Assembly (NCBI GenBank): GCA_002943765.1
Contig: PQWQ01000015.1
Coordinates: 1-64,000, forward strand
Length of the DNA: 64,000 nt
Direction: 5' to 3'
Origin: Psoroptes ovis
Taxonomy: Eukaryota > Arthropoda > Arachnida > Sarcoptiformes > Psoroptidae
Position 1 is the stretch's first letter, and each line of letters starts with the position of its first letter. Made by a program: the position numbers and the translations under genes. This document shows positions 1 through 9,582 of the stretch, piece by piece. Below the pieces are notes generated by a model, which saw nothing but the letters and a program-made list of their open reading frames with translations, was not told the origin of the DNA and did not search any database.

Positions 1-541
1 ATAATAATGATAATACTAATAATATCGGCAACAATCCTCAATCATTTGTTACGTTAGATTTATTCAAATCACCAAATCAATCATCGAAATCTACAGGTAA
101 ATATGAATAATATCATCATCATATCAAAATAGATATTAATGGCATGGGAAAACAAATAAATTAAAATATTTGTTGCATAACAAACAAGATCATTTTCAAG
201 ATAAAAATTTATTTATTTATTTATTTATTTATTCACCTAAAAAAATACCTTTAATCATATTCAAACATATTTATATTAATATTAAGATTTATGCATTCAA
301 ATAATTCATTCACTAATGTTTTTCACATGTATAATCATTTTTCACAGCAGCAGCAGCAACGAAGAACAACAACAACAACACCACCATTAATAATAATAAC
401 AATAATAATCTGTCATCAAGTGTTTTCAACAGCCAAAATATTAATAAAAAATTAAATATTGATCAAGCACCAGCGACAACAACAATGGTACCGATTCAGC
501 TGCAAAAAAATCCGAAAATAAAATCTGAAATTGATTGTTGA
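1..541 (+). CDS. 3' end of an unidentified Asn-rich protein gene (partial, two exons)
   Basis: Two exons join in frame: the window start to 96, then 348 to the TGA at 539-541. The donor is gtaaat at 97. The acceptor is in the run ttttcacagcagcagcag, a tandem NAG acceptor, so isoforms differing by single residues are possible. The peptide is rich in Asn, Ser and Thr, which is low-complexity sequence typical of regulatory proteins in AT-rich genomes. It ends in PKIKSEIDC, where IKSE fits a sumoylation consensus. No domain is visible and the upstream part lies outside the window, so no function is assigned. An AATAAA at 575-580 suits the transcript end. What supports coding is the exact phase match (phase 1) across the junction and a stop shortly before a poly(A) signal. 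Confidence 0.6.
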
Positions 542-574
542 AGAAATTATGTGATAAATCCGAATATAAATATA

Positions 575-580
575 AATAAA
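575..580 (+). terminator. poly(A) signal AATAAA of the first gene
   Basis: The hexamer lies 34 bp after the stop codon of the partial gene and sits in an AT-rich run with overlapping repeats of TAAA. Confidence 0.5.
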
Positions 581-581
581 T

Positions 582-1071
582 AAATATATGTTTGTTTTGA
601 AATATATATAAATCATCAAAAGGATTATCATCTTTAGTGTGTTAACATAATAAGCTAAATGATCATAATAATAATAATAATAATTACAATCATTTTCAAA
701 TGTAAATATTTCTTTTTTTTTGATTGAATGACAAACAATCAAAGACAAACATACAGACAAAAACAAAATTCAATTGTTTTTTTCAATTTTTCAATTTTCT
801 TTGAAAATTTATGATTTATATTGGAATTTCTTCTTTATTCAATGAATTTATTTGAATTGAATGTTGAATGACTGACAATATTTCTTGGTTTTTTTGTTTT
901 TGTTTTTAAAATGTTCATTCAAATGATGATAATAATAATAATAATAAAACAATAAGATTATTGTTATTGTCATAAATTTTGATGATAATAATAATGATAA
1001 GATGTTGTTGGTATTATTGTTTTATTTCATTGAATTGAATTGAAATTGAATTGTGTATATAACATGTAATA
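582..1071. other. AT-rich intergenic stretch, nothing recognised
   Basis: Short runs of TAA and A or T homopolymers only. No exon-like segment with matching splice sites was found on either strand. Confidence 0.5.
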
Positions 1072-1153
1072 TTAGGTTGTCCCATAAGTTCTTGCTGTTT
1101 TTCGAATGAAAAAAAAAAATTAAAAAACAGCAAGAACTTATGGGACAACCCAA
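1072..1153. mobile_element. mariner-type MITE, copy 1 (82 bp hairpin)
   Basis: Near-perfect terminal inverted repeats begin TTAGGTTGTCCCATAAGTT and end in the complement GGGACAACCCAA, flanked on both sides by TA (1070-1071 and 1154-1155). TA duplication and a GGTTGtCC-type end are the hallmarks of mariner ends. The central spacer is only about 20 bp of A-rich sequence, so no transposase is present. The arms match about 28 bp each, so the transcript would fold into a long hairpin. A second copy of the same subfamily lies at 52604-52683. Confidence 0.85.
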
Positions 1154-2640
1154 TAGAAATTGAATTTTTAAAATAATTTTTATTTTAAAACAAAACAAAA
1201 CAAAACCAAAAACAAACAAAATTTACCAAAGAAAATTTTATTCGATTTTTTTTTATTTTTGGAAAATGAAATAAATGAATCAATTTATTTATTTCTATCT
1301 TTATTTATTTATTATTTCTTTTTTTATCAAAATTTACAAAATGAATTTCAATGAATCGATGATGATGATGATGATTGTGATAATAACGATTTATCATAAT
1401 AATGAGTACCAGGAGCCTGATTGATTATGATTATGACACACGATTATTGAATTGAATTGAATTCAATTTAATTCAATTTGAATTTCGAATTCAAATTAAA
1501 TTGATTGATTGATTTTTCATTTATTTCCTCGAAAAAAAAAAAATTATTGTCAATGTGTTTTGTGCACACACATATGTAAAGATTAATGTTCAAAATTGTC
1601 ATATGTCACACTCGGAAAATTCATTTGAATTTGAAATTGAATCAATTGAATTATTGTTTTTCATTTTCGATATTTGATACGTTTGATGTGATATATTTGC
1701 CATTAATATCATGTGAATGATGGCCGCGAGCCATTGATTAATATATGACAAAAGTCGTATTGTCTCAGACATATCAATGTCGGTAAAAGTAAGGGTAAGA
1801 GAAACGTAAGTTTTAATGTATTTATTTGTATTCAAATCGTCATTTTCAATTGGTTGATCACCGCTGTAATTTATTATTATTATTATTATTATTAATTCAT
1901 ACATTATTCATTCATTATCATCATCGATTTTCAATGTCCCCGGTGATACAAATACGAGCACTCTGATCAAATTCAACCTAAATGGGCCATATAAATGGAT
2001 TTATATGTTTTGTTTCCCATTCAAATATCAGTTACTTATGATTGAATGAAATGAATAAGATAAGTGTATATCCATTCGGGGGCCATTTAAATCATTGTAC
2101 AAATTGTATTCAGGGAAAACATTATTTTTTTTTGTTTGTCAAGTTTATTATGATCATGAAATGAATTTGTTGTGATCAATGTGTATATTGTGTTTGAAAT
2201 GGTATTATCATTTGATACATTTGAACATTTCATAATGAAAATAACAATTTGTAAAGTTGATTATTTATGGACATATGAACACCCTCCCTATTCACTATTA
2301 ATTCGTTTATATATGCTGATGATTCAATGACTCAACGAATCATATTACAAATAAATGTGAAACTTTAAAAAAGAATCATAAATGTGTTTTATTGTTGTAA
2401 ATATCAGTGAAATGTAGCAAGATTTATTACAATCCATGTGCCATTTGGTGTGTGTGTGTGTGTGTGTGTGTGTATGTTCAACATTTTGATATACCTTTTG
2501 TATTTATTTATTTATTCATTTATTTATTTATTATTTATTCCATCCATTGTTCCAAATGGGCTCCCATCCCATCATTCCAATCATCATCATCAACAACAAC
2601 AACAACAATGAATGATCATCACCCACTCTCAGGAAAATAA
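1154..2640. repeat. intergenic DNA with simple repeats
   Basis: Contains a near-palindrome around AATTTGAATTTCGAATTC (about 1475-1500), TTA runs near 1870-1892, a GT microsatellite at about 2450-2473, and TTTA repeats at about 2500-2535. A minus-strand open frame at 1599-1904 begins with Ile/Asn repeat codons and has no family resemblance, so it is not called a gene. Confidence 0.5.
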
Positions 2641-3289
2641 AAAAAAGAAAAAGCATAGAAAATAGTTAGCGAACTTTCGATTGTTTTTTGTATTGAAATA
2701 GTTACAACGATGGAAGCATTGTGAAAGGCGTTTATTAACGACCAAAATCACGTGAGGACAGCGATAGAGATCGACACCATCGATAACATCAAAATTTTTT
2801 TCAGCTCGGTTTTTGGGGGGTTTTAGGGCTTTAATTAATTAGGCCTTAATTTTAATTGGTTTTCAATCAATTTTATTCGAATCGAAATAATGAAATTATA
2901 AATTGATTATAATCGCAAAATATTCATAAATATATTGATAATTATCGCTGTATTTTAACCAACATCGCTTGATTGAAGCTGACATGCGATTTAAATAGGA
3001 ATTTAGGATGATTATATGCATTTGATTTGAAGAATATTAGTGTCCATTGTCCATATTTTACGCTTTCATTCATAAGAATCATGGATTCATCCAATTCGTA
3101 TGGTTAATCATTTAAAAGTCCTTCATATCTCCGATTGAAGAATTAAAAAGTTCAATTCGCTTGCCCAATTGATATGAATAATAATTTGCTAAATTTAATC
3201 GGCATATTCGCCAACAACTTCTTTTCAAAGAAATAACCAATAATTAGTCTTAAATTAAAATTGATAATATTGATTACCATTGACCCAAA

Positions 3290-4745
3290 GAACTTGTATG
3301 TTCAATATGCCTATTCAAGATGAAAAATTTGGAAAAATTAGCTTAATTCAATGATCAGAAAAGTGTTATACTTGCTTTTTGCTTGCTAAAACAATACTAT
3401 CAATTCTCAGTGAATCGATTCTCTATGAATCTTCAGTTGATGAATCATCCATGAAAGAATCCATCTTATTTCGTATAATTCTTTAAAAAAATTCAGGAAT
3501 GATCAAAAATTCTATGAAAAAAATAAAAATGAAAATGATAAATAATTAAAATATGATTACCTCAATTATTTGCACAAACTTTGATTCAAAGTCAAAGTGA
3601 TGATCTTAATTTTCTTGACCATCGATTAAAAATTCAAGTGAGGCCTAGAGTTTGAAAAAAGAATAGAAGAATCAAAATCACAAATTAGGACAATAGGAAT
3701 GGTTACCTGACATTGCATTTTAATAATTTTCATTTCATTTTTGCCTGATTGAGAATTAGAAAATGATTAATAGAACAATTCAATTAAAATCAACTTACTT
3801 GAATAATCTGATGATTTCTTCTTAATGATATATGAATGATTAATTAGTGATGTGGGCTAAATCATTGAATAAATTGATAACTATATTCAACTTGAAATTA
3901 CGATTGATCATGAAATTCTTTGAACAGACTATTGAAGACAAAGATGAACATTGAAATCGATTAAAGATAAAATCGACAATGGCCAAGTCAAAGCGAAAGT
4001 CAAAACCCAATCAATAAATGGCCAGATCAAAATCCTAATCCGAAGAAGAGTCAAAGAAAGTCAATCAGACATAATTCTATTAATAAACAATGTTCATCTT
4101 GACTCCAACAATTGTATCAAGAATTTTCGATAATCAAGCAACATTCGAGTTTGAAACAAGTCTTCAATTTTCAATGATGATTTCAGCAAACGTTGTTTTG
4201 ATGTAAATATGAAATCAGAGATTAAATTCTTGAAATTTGGCTGGAAATCACCTCAAATTATTACCTTCAAAGCAATTCGTTGATTTATCCATAATTTAGA
4301 TCGACATCTCACATTATTGATATCAAATTTTCAGAAATCTGTGATTGAGTATTTCATGAATAAACTTTAGTCAGATTTTCTTGAATTGAACAAGCTTACA
4401 TTGGTTTGATTCAATTCTAATTTACTCGAATTAAAATAATCAAAAATTAATCATTGCTTTAATAATCAAATTATTGAAAACTTAACCTGAGTGCATGAAC
4501 CAATAATAAATTATCTGGTGATATTATTGCATCATTTAGTTGTAGCTCAGTCTTTTCCAATCCAATGAACATTGATCATCTTGATTAAATGATGTGTCAA
4601 TACAGTTTTTAGTGGATTAAAATTGATGAAAATCCATATTAAAAATTTACTCACAATTTCAATGTAAAATTGATGAAAATCATTTTTACTCATTGTTATG
4701 TTTGCTAAAAATATGAACGTTAAAATTTTCTGAGATTTCATCATA
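3290..4745 (-). pseudogene. decayed multi-exon gene relic, family unknown
   Basis: Read on the minus strand, several short open segments are bounded by good splice sites. Examples are 3707-3744 (acceptor aatcag, donor gtaacc) and 3561-3644 (acceptor ctctag, donor gtaatc), whose phases match. Reading on in phase past 3561 gives long protein-like text broken by several TGA, TAA and TAG codons. The segment at 3561-3644 itself has one TAA after IDGQEN. A possible first exon near 4655-4745 starts with Met and a hydrophobic leader (LTFIFLANI) and ends in gtgagt. Matching phases suggest a real former gene, and the stops suggest it is dead. I do not recognise the family. It could also be an old intron-bearing transposon. 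Confidence 0.35.
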
Positions 4746-5942
4746 ATCAATGGCAATTCGATCAAACAAATTCATCGATAATTATTAAATTGGTTGTTTT
4801 TTCAAAAAAACACAATCAATTGATGAGTGAAAAAAAGCATTTTTTCTCGAAGAAATCGAACTTTTTTTTGGCGGCCATTTTCATCGGAAAACTTAACGAG
4901 TTTTTCAACGATTTGATTTGAGGCTGCGCCTTGACGCATTTATTTGAATTTTTGTGATACGCGCTTTATGAATCATCTCAATTTTCAAATTTTGAATTTA
5001 AGAATTTTTTTAATTTAATTAAACTTAAAAGATTGCATTATTCAAATAGAATTATTATTAAATAAGCACAGAAACTTATATAAAATCAATTATATTTCTT
5101 GATCTAAAAAAGAAAAAAAATCTAATCCTAATTCAATTAGATGATGGACAAAAATCAAAAGCAAGATTTAGAATTGGAATTGATGATTTGATTGATTTCG
5201 ATTAATTATAAGATATTGAATGATAATAAAATGTTTTTGATTAAAAATGAATGTATTTTATAATAAATAATAATGATAACGAATCAATTAATCGAGTGTT
5301 TCACACAGATTTCTTGTTGAATCAGTCGGCAATTATTTCAATCTATTTACATTAATTGTTGCAAAATTTTTGTAACAGCGATAGCAATGTAGAAATTTTT
5401 CGATAAACTTAATCATATTTATAAAACTTGTGATCTTTCAGACTTCAGGTCAAAACACAATGAGCAGGCATGAAGTGTTGAGTTAGATTTACATATTGAT
5501 TTTTGCAATTAATAATTGAGATCAAAAATAGTTGAACTTTTGATGCATATTAACACATGCAAAGTGGTAGAGATGATTTTTCCATTGTCCAACGTTGAAT
5601 GATCATTCAATTGATATTTGGCCTTCAATTATTCCATCGAATACTGCTAAATTGTCTTGAGGCATGCATATTGTTTATGATTACATGAACAGTGATTTGT
5701 TGTTATGATTTGTTGCGGTTCTCTTATTTGCTGTTACGAAAAGAGATAAGAAAGAATTAAAACAGGTATTTGATATCGTTTATACACTTCCCTTTTCAAA
5801 ATGGAATAATGATGATCATTCGCATTGTTTTTCTGTTGTGGAATTAAACAATAATGTTATTAAAAAGTGATCAATTATATTGATTCTTTTATGATGTCGT
5901 GGTTTAAGATAAAATATTGACCTTTGTTGATGATATTGATAC

Positions 5943-6089
5943 CTAGATCATCACTGATTTGCCCAATGTCAGAAATTTCTTTTCAAAATCAGTGACGATT
6001 TCGTTCATTGTTTCATCATTTTGGGTGATAACCATGATGTCCTCGGCAAATATGATAAAAAACCAGGAGCGTTCATACAAATCTCTTCA
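5943..6089 (-). pseudogene. reverse-transcriptase fragment (non-LTR type), dead
   Basis: About 45 codons are open on the minus strand and contain FFIIFAEDIMVITQN, followed by a helix-like DETMNEIVTDFEKKF and LGKSVM. This resembles the catalytic F/YADD box of LINE-type reverse transcriptases, where the box is followed by a hydrophobic strand and then an LGL-like turn. Here the second position of the DD pair is changed (AED), and stops lie on both sides. It is therefore a scrap with no activity. The match is by eye and short, and the LINE clade cannot be told. Confidence 0.4.
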
Positions 6090-6617
6090 AACAATCCATT
6101 ATTTTGCTGATTTTCATCACCATGAAATTTGTTTCGTATAAAATTTGTCATCATTATCCTTTGCATTAGCCACTGTTTTGACCTGTTTTGGAATTTAAAA
6201 AGATTATAATGCGCTCAAAGAATCATAAAAACCTTGACCTCTGTTAGAATCAACAGAATGATTATCACCAAACCCAGTATCTATTCCATTGTTTGATCTT
6301 CCGTTACCATCCAGTGTTCGGGAACTCCAAGATGTTATGATAATCCTAAATAAATCATTAATATTCAATACTTTTCATACCTTGATTTCTTGACCATTAA
6401 ATACGATCATTTTTAGATAGTTTCAGATACTTCGATGATGAAAAAGGATAAAGGAAGGAAAAAGGAAAAAGTCAAAGAAAGGATGAAAAAGGATGGAAAA
6501 GTAAAAGATTGGATCAGTATGTGATGATGATGAAAATGGATCAAACAGTTAGGAATTGAGCAAATAAACAATGAAAAAAAAACAGTTGAATTATATTCAG
6601 TAATTTGAAAAAAATAG
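6090..6617. other. spacer with short minus-strand exon-like frame
   Basis: The minus strand between about 6214 and 6345 stays open for over 40 codons (Gly, Ser and Asn-rich, beginning after a ttatttag acceptor-like site and ending in TAA). It may be another piece of the relic that holds the reverse-transcriptase fragment. Positions 6420-6560 are purine-rich (aaagg and gatga repeats). Nothing here can be called with confidence. Confidence 0.25.
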
Positions 6618-6725
6618 CTTCAGATACTTCGAGTTGATTTGTATCCAGGGTTATCTTCAGATACTTCGAGTTGGTTTGTATCCAGGGTCAGTTAGCTTCA
6701 GATCTATTTTGAGTTGTCTTGCATT
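6618..6725. repeat. 38-bp direct repeats at the 3' end of the transposase gene
   Basis: The motif CTTCAGATACTTCGAGTTG followed by TTTGTATCCAGGGT occurs twice, at about 6618 and 6655. A diverged third copy at about 6693 runs into the coding region of the neighbouring transposase. A partial copy (TTTCAGATACTTCGA) sits at about 6420. Subterminal repeats of this kind are usual in EnSpm/CACTA elements, where they bind the transposase. That role is inferred here. Confidence 0.55.
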
Positions 6726-9582
6726 TTCGGCTTACGTTATTCAAATGGTAAGCGCCATCCATTTTGAATATAAAACTGTTTATATAAAATAATTGATTCA
6801 GTTCCACTGAATAATTAGGAGATTTGATGGAAATTTTGGGGATGTTACATCTCTCATCGTTTTCAGTGGTTCGCCATAATATTCCGCTTGCAATAATCTT
6901 ATTTTCTTTTCTGAAGAACTTTTTAGCCTCCAGAAATTCATCATCTGTATTCGAAAGGGCCCTAGCAATTTGGTGATTCAATGGAAACGGTCGATCACTA
7001 GCCAACAATGGTCCATCTAAACCTTCTTCGATATCTTTTCTGTCCGCAAAGAAAGGCATCGATGCCTGATGCCGCTTCAGGATCGATTGCGGAACATTCA
7101 TATAATTTTTCGATGCCTCAATAAGATCTTTCAGAAAAGCATGCTTTCGCTCATACTTTTCTGTGCTGTATCGCATTAAAGATCCATAAAATGCAGTCAT
7201 TTCACCGTAATGTGTTATGAAATGCATCTTTGGGAACATGATATCTTCATCGATACAGTTTTGGGCCAGAGATTTAGCAACTGACCCGATTTCTTGCGCA
7301 TCGCCTGGATTACTAGTGTAAGTCAGGTATATGAATTTTCGAAGATTAAAGTATAGTTCAAATTCCCTATCATGTCGAAGCAAAATTTCGGGGAAAATTT
7401 CGATGAGGCGACAAGCGAATTCAAGTTTCTGAAATCCTTTCCCCTTGATCAACATAGTGGAGCCGGAACTGATGGTAATTAGCCCGTTGACTAATTTAAG
7501 GCCATCAATTCTTTCTTTCATACTGCCAGAATCGATAAATTTTGATATTTTCTTCAAAACTGCTGGCAAAATCCTAGTCACGATACCTGTAAAAAAAGAA
7601 TGACATTTAATGTTAGAAAAAGTTTAGAGAAGAATTTTACCTTCGGGAACATCGTGGAACCAGTCAGGAGGGGAAAGTTGATAAACGTTTATACTCAGAG
7701 ATGCGAAAGCTGAGTTTCTTTTAATTCCGTAGTAACTTTGGAATTTGCTGCTCTTAGTCACAGACTGCAAATCTGAGGCATATTTTTCGTACCCTCTGTT
7801 TATTGTTAGGGGTCGAACTTCGATTTCTTTAATATTTTTATAACTTTGCCCGCAGTATCTGCATCTGAATGACCGACCAAATGAACAGCTGAATCCTAAC
7901 AGTTCAGCGATGGCTAAGTTATCTCCTATGTCATCAAAAATACGAGATTAATTATAGGATTCGAAATGATACATTCAAAATATAACATACCCAGAATATG
8001 CGAGAGGCATACCGGTATCTTGGTACCCTTATATTCGACTCCATTTTGAATCAAACTTTTCAAGTCATCTATGAGAGGAGACATCATGTCTTCGTATGTG
8101 ACTTGAGCCGATTTCCTATCTTGGGACCGCCATATCATCAAAACATAAATGGAACTGAGTTTGGTGGTGGGTATGACATGATTGTCAACATCAAGATACA
8201 ATGCGTAAATTTTTTGCCTTGCACTCGATGCTCCCAAGGGATTTGCCACACCAAACTCATCGCCGTACACCATAAGCCTCAACTTGTTGTTGAAATCATT
8301 TTTATGGATATACGGGGGCAGTTGGTCCCGTTTTTCTTCCAGAATTATTTTCACCAATTGATCTGAGAGAATATATTCCTTGATTAGCGATTTCACCGGA
8401 ACGTAATAATAACGAAGCCCAGAATTCGAAAATTGATATTCTTTAAATTGGATGTAACCGTTCATTCTTCTGATATATTGCCGTTGATAATATCTTGAAG
8501 CGACAAAATTTTCAATATATTTTTTCAAGAGAGGATTTCTTCTTATCAATATTCGGCTCCAGGTTTTCAATAAATTTGCTGTTGAAGAATGCTTTGCCTT
8601 ATCTACATTTAAGTTATATATTACAGATTCCGCTAATTCGGCAAAATCAGTGTAATCGTCCTCTGATAAATTTTTTTTGACTTTTTCAAAGAATGGAAAT
8701 GGCGCTGTATAATCGTCATCATCATCGTCTTCGTCTTCTTCATCTTCTACGTAGTCACAAGTAATTGTTATTAAGTCATCCGAATCGTAATCTGTTTCTT
8801 CTTCCGAACTTGAAATAGACATAGGTTCGGGTGTCGGCGGTCGAATATCATCTGTGGGCAATGGTGCTGATGATGTTGATGGTAATGGTTCTGATGATGC
8901 TTCTTGCGATGATGTTGCTGGTAATGGTTCTGATGATGCTTCTTGCGGTGATGTTGATGGTAATGGTTCTGATGATTCTTCTTGCGGTGATGTTGCTGGT
9001 AATGGTTCTGATGATGCTTCTTGCGGTGATATGTCGATCGATGGATCAATGAAGGCTTCCATATGATTTTTATCGATGTGTCGTAACATACCACTGTCGG
9101 TCTTATAAATACGGCCACAGCATGAAATTGATGAAACTATTTTCTGTTGCAAATCTTTGTAATTCTTGTAGATTGGACTTTGCGGATCTAATTTTCTCCT
9201 CTTTTGTAGGTTTTTCAAATTACTTTTCAGATCTTCCGATTTCGCTAAATAGTCCTTCAAGTCGTCTTGATGTTTTGGATCAGAATTGGCTAACTCGGTC
9301 ATTTTTTGCTGAATATATTCAAATTTTTCCATATCGATATTGAATGATTGATAATTTTGGACGGTAACTTCTAACTTTTCAACGAATTCTTTATAAATTT
9401 TAATAAGTTCATAAGCGAGTATTCCTTGTTGAATATAGCAACACACAGTGAGCATTTTTGATTTGACTTTTTGGACTTCGTTATTTTCTGTTAATTCAAA
9501 AATTAATTGTCAATTATCAAAATAATAACAGTCAAATTATTAATATCTGTGCAAAAATATACTCACTGTTGGTAGCCGACAT
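6688..9582 (-). CDS. EnSpm/CACTA-like DDE transposase, intact, four exons
   Basis: Exons 9582-9567, 9487-7991, 7925-7641 and 7586-6688 join in frame to an 898-residue protein beginning MSATN. The Met in the short first exon was chosen because its phase fits and a good donor (gtgagt) follows. Visible parts: an N-terminal coiled-coil-like stretch; a cysteine/histidine cluster (SCCGRIYK..RHIDKNH) resembling a degenerate C2H2 finger; a four-copy 13-residue repeat (SPQEASSEPLPAT); an acidic run; then the catalytic region. There YGDEFGVANPLG (about residue 414), ILGDNLAIAELLGF (about 506), RCRYC, DWFHDVPEGI (about 595) and the HYGEM..YERKHAFLK block (about 746) follow the order seen in animal relatives of plant tnp2-type transposases. 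That assignment rests on my recognition of the family. The reading frame is unbroken, unlike the other elements here, so the copy may be young, active or domesticated. The terminal inverted repeats were not located. Confidence 0.7.
8872..9027 (-). repeat. 39-bp minisatellite inside the transposase
   Basis: Four tandem copies of a 39-bp unit (gatgttgctggtaatggttc and onward) encode a 13-residue repeat SPQEASSEPLPAT with small changes. The length is a multiple of three, so copy number can vary without breaking the frame. It lies in the Ser/Pro-rich linker ahead of the catalytic region. Confidence 0.8.

Noticed and set aside
1599..1904. 101-codon minus-strand open frame
   Set aside because: Starts in an ATT/Ile microsatellite, has no splice partners and resembles no family.
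8831..9118. Plus- and minus-frame ORFs over the minisatellite
   Set aside because: Shadows of the 39-bp repeat inside the transposase, where all frames stay open.
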